17,860 nt of DNA, from assembly GCA_019347595.1 (NCBI GenBank), contig JAHWLA010000007.1, positions 9,911 through 27,770 on the forward strand. Direction: 5' to 3'. Below are positions 6,407 to 12,889 of the stretch, in pieces. The number at the start of each line of letters is the position of its first letter. Position 1 is the first letter of the stretch. A program made the position numbers and the translations under genes. The stretch is from Actinomycetota bacterium (lineage in GTDB: Bacteria; Actinomycetota; Acidimicrobiia; Acidimicrobiales; JAHWLA01). The notes below the pieces were generated by a model. It made no database searches, was not told the origin of the DNA, and saw nothing but the letters and a program-made list of their open reading frames with translations.

Positions 6407-7099
6407 TCAGCCGGCGGCGCGTCGCGCCATGAGATTGGCGGCCTGCACCACGATTGTGATGTCGAGCGGTCGATTCGGGTTGACCGACAAGATCGACATC
6501 CGAGCTTCGTCCTGCTGGAAGAGGACGGCGTCGACGGTGAGCGCCGTCCCACCGTCGCCCGCCAAGAGGCTGGTCGTCGCCCGGTAGGCAACGGTGGCAT
6601 CGCCCACTGTGGCGAAGGGCAGCGACTGGACGACGGGGTCGGTGGCCTGCGCCATGCCGGGCAGGCGCCGCACGACCTCGGCCAGCGCCGTGGCCAGGCA
6701 CTGCGCGGCGTCGGCCGCCTCGAAGGCCCGAAGCTCGGTGGCGGCGGTATCGGCGGTGGGGGCCATCTCGACGGCGAAGGCAAGACGTGTGAGGTCGGCT
6801 TGTGCGAACTCCGACTCCGCTGTCGGGCGTTCGCCTTCGCTCTCGACGCCGAGGCACCGTTCGAGCTCGTCGTCGAAGTCGTCGTCGGCATCGACCGGGT
6901 CGCCACCCGGTGTCCACCCGGGCGGGAGGTCGTCGGCGCGCGGCGGGATTGTGTCGGCCAGTGCCTCCGCGGCGGGCTGGGCTGGTTCGGTAGTCGCCGT
7001 CGTCGCCGTCGTGTCGCCGTCGTCCTCGCCGCATGCGGCGAGGACCGACCCGACGAGGACAGCCACTACGGCCGTTGCCTTCCGAAACGAGTCGCGCAC
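6407..7099 (-). CDS. Secreted lipoprotein of unknown function
   Basis: This is a predicted lipoprotein of 230 residues. The basic n-region (VRDSFRKAT), a hydrophobic stretch and the lipobox VLAAC (Cys23) are followed by a Thr/Asp-rich linker. The mature part has the segment PPRADDLPPGWTP, then a mixed alpha/beta domain with two cysteines (in ERCLGV and AAQCLATAL) that may form a disulfide, and ends in an Asn/Ile-rich strand and a small helix. The GTG 7099 start is decided by AGGAGGAG lying five or so bases upstream. An in-frame ATG at 7129 would put ten extra residues before the signal peptide and overlap the upstream gene. It is the last gene of a four-gene minus-strand operon, 19 bases after its neighbour. 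No family could be named. Confidence 0.8.
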   Translation of the reverse strand: MRDSFRKATAVVAVLVGSVLAACGEDDGDTTATTATTEPAQPAAEALADTIPPRADDLPPGWTPGGDPVDADDDFDDELERCLGVESEGERPTAESEFAQADLTRLAFAVEMAPTADTAATELRAFEAADAAQCLATALAEVVRRLPGMAQATDPVVQSLPFATVGDATVAYRATTSLLAGDGGTALTVDAVLFQQDEARMSILSVNPNRPLDITIVVQAANLMARRAAG

Positions 7100-7118
7100 C
7101 GGTTCTCCTCCTCGCTCG

Positions 7119-7550
7119 TCATCCGTCACCCGCCCCGGGGTCGCGCGGATCGCGCGGGATGCTCCCCTCGTCGGGGCCGGGGCCCGGTTGGTCCGTCGCC
7201 TCGGGGTGGCGGGCCAGCGCTTCCCGGCACGTCTTGGTGTCGCGGATGTCGCGCTGGTTGGCGGCGGCGCACATGGTGGCGGCGAAGCGCGTCTGTGCGT
7301 CGGTGGGGACGAGCTCGGGATGGGCTGCCGCCGCCGGTACCCAAGCGCCGAGGCCGTCGCAGGCCAGGAGCGTCTGCTCCATGCGAGGCGTCGAAGGCAT
7401 GGAAGCCGCCGCCTTGAACGCCTCTCGGCACCCCGCGGTGTTGCCCTCCTCCATCACCGGGGCCTGGTCGTCACCACACGCGGCCGACCCCGATGTCACG
7501 AGACCGAGGGCGAGGCCGCACAGGACGCGCCGTCGGAACGAGTGCGTCAT
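7119..7550 (-). CDS. Small Cys-containing lipoprotein, unknown function
   Basis: The product has 143 residues. The n-region MTHSFRRRVL is followed by a hydrophobic segment and the lipobox GSAAC (Cys25). The mature domain is helical and has four further cysteines, in AGCREAFKAA, LLACDGLGAW, ATMCAAANQR and TKTCREALAR. The first and last share the pattern C-R-E-A, which suggests a duplicated helical hairpin with disulfides. The C-terminus is a disordered Pro/Gly/Asp tail. ATG 7550 overlaps the stop of the upstream gene as ATGA, which fixes the start and indicates coupling. No known family was recognised. It is the third gene of the operon. Confidence 0.75.
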   Translation of the reverse strand: MTHSFRRRVLCGLALGLVTSGSAACGDDQAPVMEEGNTAGCREAFKAAASMPSTPRMEQTLLACDGLGAWVPAAAAHPELVPTDAQTRFAATMCAAANQRDIRDTKTCREALARHPEATDQPGPGPDEGSIPRDPRDPGAGDG

Positions 7551-7777
7551 AGAGCGGCGAAGAAGAGCCACACGAGGGCGAATACGAAGGCGATCCAGAC
7601 GACGTCGCCGAGCACGCCCCAGTCGTCGGTCTCGGCGTACGAGGCGTCGCGCTGGAGGAGACGGCGGCGGTAGTACGACGGGTAGGGCGCCCCCCACCGT
7701 CGGTACCCGACGCCGTACCCGAGCGGCAGCAGGAACAGCACGACGAGGAAGAGCACCCACCACCAGAACCAGATCAC
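7547..7777 (-). CDS. Small membrane protein with two transmembrane helices
   Basis: The 76-residue product has a very aromatic N-terminal helix (VIWFWWWVLFLVVLFLLPLG), a basic and Tyr-rich central loop (RRWGAPYPSYYRRRLLQRD), and a C-terminal helix (DVVWIAFVFALVWLFFAAL). Both ends are hydrophobic, so it is a helical hairpin in the membrane with a charged loop of about 30 residues; the positive charges suggest the loop faces the cytoplasm. GTG 7777 overlaps the previous stop (GTGA) and its own stop overlaps the next ATG (ATGA), so it lies in the middle of a coupled operon. No family was recognised. The tight overlaps on both sides are strong evidence that this small gene is real. Confidence 0.8.
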   Translation of the reverse strand: MIWFWWWVLFLVVLFLLPLGYGVGYRRWGAPYPSYYRRRLLQRDASYAETDDWGVLGDVVWIAFVFALVWLFFAAL

Positions 7778-8256
7778 CGGACGGCTTCATCGCGTCGGAG
7801 GAGCGTGAGGCCCGCCTGCTCGGCGAGCTCCTCGCTCTCGGCCACGACGTCGTAGTGGTCGGCGACGACCGAGCGCACCGAGGAGAAGTCGCGGCGCCCG
7901 GCCGACATCCAGTGGGTGACGAGCCCGAAGACCGCGCCCAGGAGGACGCCGAGAAGGGCGCCGTACACGGCCAGTGCCAGCGCCGACACCAGCGGCTCGA
8001 TCCAACTGAACAGCCCGAAGACGAAGCCGAAGGCGGCGCCGACGACCGCGCCGGTGAGGGCAGCGCCGGCCGCCGCCGTGGCGAAGGTGCGCCTGCCCGT
8101 CACCTGCTCGACCCACCGGAGGTCGTGGGCCACCACTCGGAGGTGCTCGATCGGGAAGCCCTCGTCGGACAAGGCGTCGACCACTCGTTCGGCGTCGCCG
8201 TAGTCGTCGAAGGAGGTGACCCGATAGCCACCGCTCATGCGGACCTCGATGCTCAT
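7774..8256 (-). CDS. General stress protein 17M-like (YflT domain) membrane protein
   Basis: This protein (160 aa) begins with a ferredoxin-like domain of the YflT/GSP17M type (YGDAERVVDALSDEGFPIEHLRVVAHDL, about 19-46), a module found in stress proteins of Gram-positive bacteria. A basic GRRTFATAAAG segment then leads into two glycine-rich transmembrane helices (about 60-83 and 89-114). The C-terminal part (FSSVRSVVADHYDVVAES) looks like a final strand-helix unit of the same domain. ATG 8256 is supported by AGGAGGA seven bases upstream; a second ATG at codon 7 is less likely. It is the first gene of the four-gene operon. The inverted repeat at 8331-8348 is a possible control site. The biochemical function of the family is not known. 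Confidence 0.82.
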   Translation of the reverse strand: MSIEVRMSGGYRVTSFDDYGDAERVVDALSDEGFPIEHLRVVAHDLRWVEQVTGRRTFATAAAGAALTGAVVGAAFGFVFGLFSWIEPLVSALALAVYGALLGVLLGAVFGLVTHWMSAGRRDFSSVRSVVADHYDVVAESEELAEQAGLTLLRRDEAVR

Positions 8257-8330
8257 GTCGTTCCTCCTCGGTGCCGCCGCCGAAGATCGGAGGCCTGGAG
8301 CGTCGTCCACACGTACGCCCACGGGGACCG

Positions 8331-8348
8331 ACGTGCACCGGCGCACGT
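8331..8348. promoter_or_regulatory. Inverted repeat ACGTGC-n6-GCACGT in a divergent promoter region
   Basis: This perfect 6-bp inverted repeat lies between the GSP17M-like operon and the DUF1801 gene. CACGTAC at 8344-8350 recurs at 8310-8316, so a CACGTAC half-site appears twice, 34 bases apart. This is compatible with a regulator binding site, but no factor can be named. The rest of 8257-8393 shows nothing else identifiable. Confidence 0.3.
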
Positions 8349-8393
8349 ACATCCCTACCCAGGCCGCCGCCGGCATCCGCAGTCGTTACCGAT

Positions 8394-8420
8394 TTGTAAC
8401 TGCGCGTCCGTCGCTACGAT
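8394..8420 (+). promoter_or_regulatory. Probable promoter giving a leaderless DUF1801 transcript
   Basis: TTGTAA (8394-8399) and TACGAT (8415-8420) are separated by 15 bases, slightly short. The predicted start of transcription falls on or next to GTG 8428, and no Shine-Dalgarno sequence precedes that GTG. Confidence 0.45.
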
Positions 8421-8427
8421 CACGCCC

Positions 8428-8844
8428 GTGAGCTCCCGCCCCGACTCCGCGCCGTCCGTGCCCGTCGGCGAGGCCAGCCCCTCCGAACGCATCGACGCGA
8501 GGATCGAGGAGCTCGACGACTGGCGAGGCGAGGCGCTCGCCCGGGTTCGCCACCGGATCAAGCAGGCGGACCCCGAGGTCGTCGAGGAGTGGAAGTGGCG
8601 GGGGGTCCCCGTGTGGTCGCACGACGGCATCATCTGCACCGGCGAGACCTACCAGGACAAGGTGAAGCTCACGTTCGCCAAGGGAGCATCGCTGGACGAT
8701 CCAGCGCACCTCTTCAATGCGAGCCTGGAAGGCAACACGAGGCGCGCCATCGACCTCTACGAGGGGGACGACATCGACGAGCGGGCCTTCCACGATCTCG
8801 TTCGCGCGGCAGCGGCGCTGAACGCGTCGAGAGCCCACCGCTGA
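8428..8844 (+). CDS. DUF1801 domain-containing protein
   Basis: The product (138 aa) carries a DUF1801 (YdhG-like) fold. A disordered Ser/Pro-rich stretch of about 15 residues is followed by ERIDARIEELDDWRGEALARVRHRIKQADPEVVEEWKWRGVPVW and then GIICTGETYQDKVKLTFAKGASL. These match the family pattern: a helical start, a central W-K-G-x-P-x-W hairpin, and a strand with Lys-Leu-Thr-Phe-Ala-Lys-Gly. The C-terminal part (NASLEGNTRRAIDLYEGDDIDERAFHDLV) fits the usual last helices. The start at GTG 8428 follows a -10-like TACGAT. The gene converges on the Erm-like gene with 41 bases between stops. The family's function is not established. Confidence 0.87.
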   Translation: MSSRPDSAPSVPVGEASPSERIDARIEELDDWRGEALARVRHRIKQADPEVVEEWKWRGVPVWSHDGIICTGETYQDKVKLTFAKGASLDDPAHLFNASLEGNTRRAIDLYEGDDIDERAFHDLVRAAAALNASRAHR

Positions 8845-8885
8845 TTAGTCGGACAAGCGGCGCGGGGTCACACGCCGGGCGTCGT

Positions 8886-9416
8886 TCAGCGAGCGTGCCG
8901 ACGAACGACGAGCACGCGCCCGTCGACCGGAGGCGCCGGGTCGAATGCCGATCGCGGGATGCGGCGGCCAGTCGAGACGTCGTGCGTCCGACACCAACGT
9001 CCGATACCGGGAGCAGTCGGGCCCGCCCAGCGCTTGGCCGCCTGCTCCTGCAGGATCAGGTGGGCGGACCGAAGGCGGCTTCCCGATTGGAGCAAGCGGC
9101 GGAGCAACGGCGTAGTGAGAGCGAACGGGGGATTGGCCACGACGTGGTACGGCTGCCGAGGCAAGCGCAGGTCCGCGGCGTCGACCTGGACGACGACGAC
9201 GGATGCGCCGAAGCGCTCTCGCAGGTGCTGCGCGCGACCAGCGTGCGCTTCCACCGCAACAACCCGAGCACCTATCGAGAGCAACGAGTCGGTGACGGCG
9301 CCTCGGCCCGCACCGATGTCGAGGACGAGCGCGCCGCGAGGCAGGTCGGCCTCAGAGACAAGCCGCTGCGCCCACTCCGCCTTGAGTTGGTACCAGTCCC
9401 ATCGCCGCGTCACCAC
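8886..9416 (-). CDS. Short Erm-type 23S rRNA (adenine-N6)-methyltransferase, Erm(37)-like
   Basis: This is a KsgA/Erm-family SAM-dependent rRNA adenine methyltransferase (176 aa). It starts RRWDWYQLKAEWAQRLV, like the RAWGWHRL start of mycobacterial Erm(37). Motif I is DIGAGRG (33-39), with E56 and D79 as SAM-binding acidic residues and NPPF (95-98) as the catalytic motif. It ends in PRSAFDPAPPVDGRVLVVRR, the Erm core terminus. Typical Erm proteins have about 245 residues; this one lacks the helical C-terminal domain, as does Erm(37). If active it would methylate 23S rRNA near A2058 and reduce macrolide binding; the exact base is not deducible. GTG 9416 is the farthest possible start because a TGA lies 12 bases upstream in frame; GTG 9413 is equally possible. 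Confidence 0.85.
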   Translation of the reverse strand: MVTRRWDWYQLKAEWAQRLVSEADLPRGALVLDIGAGRGAVTDSLLSIGARVVAVEAHAGRAQHLRERFGASVVVVQVDAADLRLPRQPYHVVANPPFALTTPLLRRLLQSGSRLRSAHLILQEQAAKRWAGPTAPGIGRWCRTHDVSTGRRIPRSAFDPAPPVDGRVLVVRRHAR

Positions 9417-9698
9417 GGCGACGAACCGTCATGAAGAAGGCCATCGCGACAGCGAACCGCTCGGGGTGGATGTTCGCAAGCGAATTCGCCCACCCGACAC
9501 CCGGCCCGTGGCGCCGGTGCGGACGGCGAGAACGCACGATGGCGCAAGACGAGCGACGCCGAGCTGCCGATCGAGGAGCTCGACGACACGCCGTCGCCGG
9601 GAGGCGATGATGGCCTGCGTGGGCCCAACGACAGCGAGCGGGCACCGTGGCGGCGTGCGGGCACCGCGACGCCGGACACTCGACGACCCGGAGGCGTG
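9417..9698. other. Gene-free stretch with coding-like composition
   Basis: No intact recognisable gene lies here. Two open stretches have strong G/C third-position bias. One is a 59-codon plus-strand ORF, 9431-9610, starting MKKAIATANRSGW. The other is frame 3, open from 9435 into the next gene, reading GADGENARWRKTSDAELP and then IEELDD from about 9510, but it has no ATG, GTG or TTG before 9696. They may be two parts of a decayed gene, or simply open frames in high-GC DNA. GGAGG at 9690-9694 serves the next gene. Confidence 0.35.
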
Positions 9699-10634
9699 AT
9701 GGCACCGAAGCGGCAAGCGACGCGACGCGGGATGCGGCAGTCGACCAACCGTGCCCGGGTGCCCGCGGTTGGTCTCGCCGTCGCCGCCGTCGCGGCCGTC
9801 GCCGCCCTCGTGGCCGTAGGCCTCCTCGTCACCCGCGACGACGAGGCCGGGACGGCGGGACAAGGGGGCGAGAGCGTGGCTCACATCCACGGGCTCGGAC
9901 GCAACCCTGCCGACGGACAGCTCTACGCGGCCACGCACTACGGACTGTTCCGCATTGCCGAGGACGGCCGAGCCGTGCGTGCCGGCGAGGTTCGCGACCT
10001 CATGGGCTTCACCGTGGCGGGGCCGGACGTGTTCCTCGCGTCCGGGCACCCGGGTGGGGCGGGGGACCAGTTCTTCGAATCGGGACGCAGGCCGCTGCTC
10101 GGCCTCATCCGCAGCAGTGACGGCGGGGAGAGTTGGAAGTCGGTGTCGCTCCTCGGCGAGGTCGACTTCCATTCCCTGCGGGCCGCACACGGCCGGGTTT
10201 ACGGCTACGACTCCACGACGGGCAGGTTCATGGTCAGCGGTGACGGAGAGCGCTGGGACGCGCGCGCCACCATTCCGATGGGCGACTTCGCCGTGTCCCC
10301 TGCTGACCCCGACCGCATCGTCGCCATGACCGGCCAGGGGCTTTCCGAAAGCGTCGACGGCGGGCGCCATTGGTCCGCCGTCGAGGGGCCGGCGGCGGCG
10401 TTCTTGTCGTGGCACGAGGATGCGGGCCTGTGGGCGGTGGGAGACAACGGGGCGGTGTCGGTGCGCACGGCGTCCGGCTGGGAGGAGCGACAGCCGCTCC
10501 CGGGGAGGCCGCAGGCGCTCCTCCTCACCGATGACGGCGTGTACGCAGCCGCCTCCGCCGACGGCTCGACCGGCATCTACGAATCCGAGGACGGTGGCCG
10601 CAGTTGGCACGTGTGGTGGGCCGACGGGCGGTGA
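9699..10634 (+). CDS. Membrane-anchored Asp-box (BNR) protein, F510_1955-type glycosylhydrolase-like
   Basis: This protein (311 aa) has a short basic cytoplasmic tail, one transmembrane helix (about 21-44, Ala/Val-rich) and a beta-propeller-like extracytoplasmic domain. The domain opens with HIHGLGRNPADGQLYAATH and contains Asp-box motifs: SSDGGESW, SVDGGRHW and SEDGGRSWHVWW, plus a weaker SGDGERW. This pattern matches the group NCBI labels F510_1955 family glycosylhydrolase, although hydrolase activity has not been shown for it as far as I know. The start is ATG 9699, with GGAGG four bases upstream; GTG 9696 is adjacent. It precedes the permease-cytochrome module in the same direction, with 412 bases between, so a shared role in metal or redox stress at the envelope is possible but inferred. 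Confidence 0.82.
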   Translation: MAPKRQATRRGMRQSTNRARVPAVGLAVAAVAAVAALVAVGLLVTRDDEAGTAGQGGESVAHIHGLGRNPADGQLYAATHYGLFRIAEDGRAVRAGEVRDLMGFTVAGPDVFLASGHPGGAGDQFFESGRRPLLGLIRSSDGGESWKSVSLLGEVDFHSLRAAHGRVYGYDSTTGRFMVSGDGERWDARATIPMGDFAVSPADPDRIVAMTGQGLSESVDGGRHWSAVEGPAAAFLSWHEDAGLWAVGDNGAVSVRTASGWEERQPLPGRPQALLLTDDGVYAAASADGSTGIYESEDGGRSWHVWWADGR

Positions 10635-10775
10635 TCCGCGATGGCGGCCCCGGGTGGCGGGCATCTGCGGCCGTGCAGCGCGTGAACAAGGCATCGGCAG
10701 CGGGATGACAGCGCGGCATGCGGGTACCACCCGAGACGGGCGAGCGCCACGCCGCCGAATGCGAGGAGGCACGCA

Positions 10776-10961
10776 ATGCAACCGCTTGAGATGGCCGTAC
10801 TCGTCAGCAGTGCAGGCCTCGTCGCGGTGCCCGTCTCGTACTCCTTCGAGCGCGTCGTGTGGCCGGACGTCACGCCCGGTCGCAGGCCTGGCCGCGTGCA
10901 CCGAGACGCCCGGGGAGTTCCCCAACGGAACCCGTCGAGTACGTGCGGGCGTCCGGGATGA
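10776..10961 (+). CDS. Small ORF with strong Shine-Dalgarno, one hydrophobic segment, upstream of the permease
   Basis: ATG 10776 follows GAGGAGG by six bases, one of the best ribosome binding sites in the window. The 61-residue product has a hydrophobic N-terminus (MAVLVSSAGLVAVPVSY, about 6-22) and a basic, Pro/Arg-rich tail. No family was recognised. Its TGA overlaps the ATG of the next micro-ORF (ATGA, 10958-10961). Third-position G/C bias is strong up to about 10875 and then weakens, while frames 1 and 2 take over, so the tail may be an out-of-frame reading of an older, longer gene. Either a real coupled small protein or the front of a frame-disrupted gene would fit. Confidence 0.45.
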   Translation: MQPLEMAVLVSSAGLVAVPVSYSFERVVWPDVTPGRRPGRVHRDARGVPQRNPSSTCGRPG

Positions 10962-11050
10962 ACATCGTGCACACGAAGGCGAGCAACCTCGCCGGCGCCG
11001 GGCACCGACACGCGGCGCACGAGGGGCCCACCGCGGTGCCGGCGCAATGA
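10958..11050 (+). CDS. Micro-ORF (30 aa, His-containing) coupled to the permease
   Basis: ATG 10958 overlaps the upstream stop, and its TGA (11048-11050) overlaps the permease ATG at 11047, so it is joined on both sides by ATGA. The peptide begins MNIVHTKASNLAGAG and has four histidines (HTK, GHRHAAHEG). The codon third positions are almost all G or C, and the bias extends back to about 10930 in the same frame. The permease has no Shine-Dalgarno sequence of its own, so this ORF may deliver ribosomes to it. It could also be the 3' remnant of a broken gene. A metal-sensing role for the histidines is only a guess. Confidence 0.4.
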   Translation: MNIVHTKASNLAGAGHRHAAHEGPTAVPAQ

Positions 11051-12162
11051 GCGGCGTCGGCTCGGCGGCGTGGGACGTCGTCTACACCACGGCTTCGCTG
11101 CTGTGGATGGTGGGCTGGGCGCTCGTCCTCGGCTACGCCTTCTCCTCCGCCATCCAGGTGTTCGTCAAGCCTGCCGAGGCCGCCGACCGCCTCGGACAGG
11201 GCGGCCCCCGCCAGATCGCCCTCGCCACGGGCATCGGGTTCATCTCGTCGTCGTGCTCGTTCGCCGCACTCGCCGCCACCCGCGCCCTGTGGACGAAAGG
11301 GGCGCGGCTCGAGGCTGCGCTGGCGTTCATGTTCGCATCGACCAACCTGGTCATCGAACTCGGCGTCCTGCTGTGGATTTTCCTCGGCTGGGAGTTCGTC
11401 GTGGCCCTGTACCTCGGCGCCGCCATCCTGATCGCGGTGATGGTGGTCCTCGTGCGCCTCACGTGCCCGACGGAACTTGCCGACGCAGCCCGACGGCGCG
11501 CCGCCGATGTCGAAGGCGAGCACACGGACCCGGCGGAAGGCCTGCCCGGGTCGTGGAAGGAGCGGGTACGCGACCGCCGGGCGTGGAGTCGCGTCGGCGA
11601 GCGGTTCGTGATGGAGTGGCGGATGGCGGGCAAGGAGATCCTCGTCGGGTTCCTCATCGCGGGCGCCATCGCCGCCCTGGTGTCCCGGGCCGTGTTCGAG
11701 GCGGTCTTCCCGCGCGTGGGCCCCGAGTGGCTGCAGGCCGTCATGCACGCCGTCATCGCCCCCGTCGCGGCCGTCCTCACCGTGATCGGCTCGATGGGGA
11801 ACGGGCCCATCGCCGCACTCCTGTGGGAGAACGGCGTCGCGTTCGCCGGGATCATGGCCTTCCTCGCCAGCGACTTCGTCGTGCCGCCCAGCCTCAAGAT
11901 CAACGCCAACTACTACGGGTGGCGCTTCGCCGGCTACCTCGCGTTCGTCACCGTCGCCGCCGCAGTGGTCTCCGGTGTGGTGCTGCACGCGCTCTTCGCC
12001 GCCGTGGGCCTCGTCCCCGACCGACAAGTCCGTCTGGCCGAGCAGGCGGACTTTTCGCTGAACCACACGTTCTTCCTCAACGTCCTCGCCGTCGCCGTCG
12101 CCGCGGTGCTTCTGGCCCTGCGGAGGACGTGGCGGCCGACCGAGGCAGGAGCGCCGACATGA
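11047..12162 (+). CDS. Permease of the PF03773 (ArsP/DUF318-like) family
   Basis: This polytopic inner-membrane permease (371 aa) is related to the ArsP-like family. Two equivalent blocks of helices are visible, separated by a charged cytoplasmic loop of about 50 residues (TELADAARRR to RVGERFVMEW). The first block has GIGFISSSCSFAALAATRALWTKGA with Cys70 and then FMFASTNLVIELG. The second has MGNGPIAALLWENGVAFAGIMAFLASDFVVPPS. The two half-motifs, S-S-C-S-F-A-A and G-N-G-P-I-A-A-L-L-W, are typical of the family. Some members export methylated arsenicals, but the substrate here is not known. ATG 11047 has no Shine-Dalgarno sequence and overlaps a micro-ORF stop; its own TGA overlaps the cytochrome ATG (ATGA). 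Confidence 0.87.
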   Translation: MSGVGSAAWDVVYTTASLLWMVGWALVLGYAFSSAIQVFVKPAEAADRLGQGGPRQIALATGIGFISSSCSFAALAATRALWTKGARLEAALAFMFASTNLVIELGVLLWIFLGWEFVVALYLGAAILIAVMVVLVRLTCPTELADAARRRAADVEGEHTDPAEGLPGSWKERVRDRRAWSRVGERFVMEWRMAGKEILVGFLIAGAIAALVSRAVFEAVFPRVGPEWLQAVMHAVIAPVAAVLTVIGSMGNGPIAALLWENGVAFAGIMAFLASDFVVPPSLKINANYYGWRFAGYLAFVTVAAAVVSGVVLHALFAAVGLVPDRQVRLAEQADFSLNHTFFLNVLAVAVAAVLLALRRTWRPTEAGAPT

Positions 12163-12740
12163 CGAGTTCCCGGCGGGCGACGAGCCGGACGTGGCGCAAC
12201 GTCGTGGTAGGAGCAGCAGCAGGCGTGCTCACGCTCGTCGTCGCAACGACGACGGGACCGTCCGCCGCGGTGCAGGCCGTCGCCGAGGGCGATGCCGACG
12301 CGGGCGCGGAGGTCTACCGCGCCAACTGCGCGATGTGCCACGGCGCCGACGCGGCCGGGATGATGGGCATGCATCCGGCGCTGCGGGGCGCGGTGGACCG
12401 GTTGACCGTCGAAGGCGTCGAGGTGACGGTCCGCAACGGGAGGGCGACGATGCCGCCCATGCCCGCCTTCGGGAGCCGGCTGAGCGACGAGGAGATCGCG
12501 GACGTCATCGCCTATATCGACGCCCTCCCCGACGGCCCCCGCAACTTCGGACCAGGCCACGAGGACGGGATGGGCGGCGGAATGATGGACGGCATGATGG
12601 ACGACATGTTCGACGGCGGCTCGGGTTGGATGGTCGCGCTCGTGGTCGTTCTCGCTGCCGCCCTCGCCGGGATGATCGGCTACTTGCTGGGCAGCCGCCG
12701 CGCAGGCCGTCGTCCACGCGGGCCCGAGGAAGTCTCTTGA
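12159..12740 (+). CDS. Membrane-tethered monohaem c-type cytochrome with Met-rich linker
   Basis: The 193-residue protein has a Sec signal sequence (about 1-40), a cytochrome c domain with CAMCH (57-61) as haem-binding site, a likely axial methionine in MPPMPAFG (M98 or M101), and the usual final helix LSDEEIADVIAYIDAL. A Met/Asp/Gly-rich stretch follows (about 137-153, with GGGMMDGMMDDMFDGG), then one transmembrane helix (158-178) and a basic tail. The haem domain is therefore extracytoplasmic and anchored at its C-terminus. The Met-rich linker resembles soft-metal (Cu/Ag) binding segments; that is inference. GGAG eight bases before ATG 12159 and the ATGA overlap with the permease define the start. 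The pairing suggests a permease whose work depends on electron transfer, or a shared redox stress. Confidence 0.86.
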   Translation: MTSSRRATSRTWRNVVVGAAAGVLTLVVATTTGPSAAVQAVAEGDADAGAEVYRANCAMCHGADAAGMMGMHPALRGAVDRLTVEGVEVTVRNGRATMPPMPAFGSRLSDEEIADVIAYIDALPDGPRNFGPGHEDGMGGGMMDGMMDDMFDGGSGWMVALVVVLAAALAGMIGYLLGSRRAGRRPRGPEEVS

Positions 12741-12805
12741 CGTCCCCGCTGCGCCCGACGCACGGGTGGTGGACGAGCTGAGAGCAGCGCGCCAGGAGTT
12801 GCCGT

Positions 12806-12821
12806 CGGGCGACGTCGCCCG
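12806..12821. terminator. Palindromic hairpin between convergent genes
   Basis: CGGGCGAC and GTCGCCCG form a perfect 16-bp palindrome, giving a six-pair GC stem with an ACGT loop. It lies between the stops of the cytochrome (12740) and the MFS gene (12890) and may end transcription from either side. There is no U-tract. The remainder of 12741-12889 shows nothing else identifiable. Confidence 0.45.
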
Positions 12822-12889
12822 CACAGCGGCCGAGGCGAAGGGCCGCGCGCCCGCTCGCGTCACTCGTCGACATGCAGCCCCCCCGCCCG

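Noticed and set aside
8858..8877. Weak inverted repeat CGGCG...CGCCG between DUF1801 and the erm-like gene
   Set aside because: Five-bp arms with a 10-base loop are expected by chance in GC-rich DNA; not called as a terminator.
9765..9830. Run of GTCGCC/GCCGTC-type repeats
   Set aside because: It is codon repetition for the Ala/Val transmembrane helix of the Asp-box protein, not an independent repeat.
9410..10925. Long minus-strand frames opposite the Asp-box gene
   Set aside because: The translation is Arg/Pro/His-rich and carries no recognisable domain, while the plus strand has a clear gene with a ribosome binding site and Asp-boxes.
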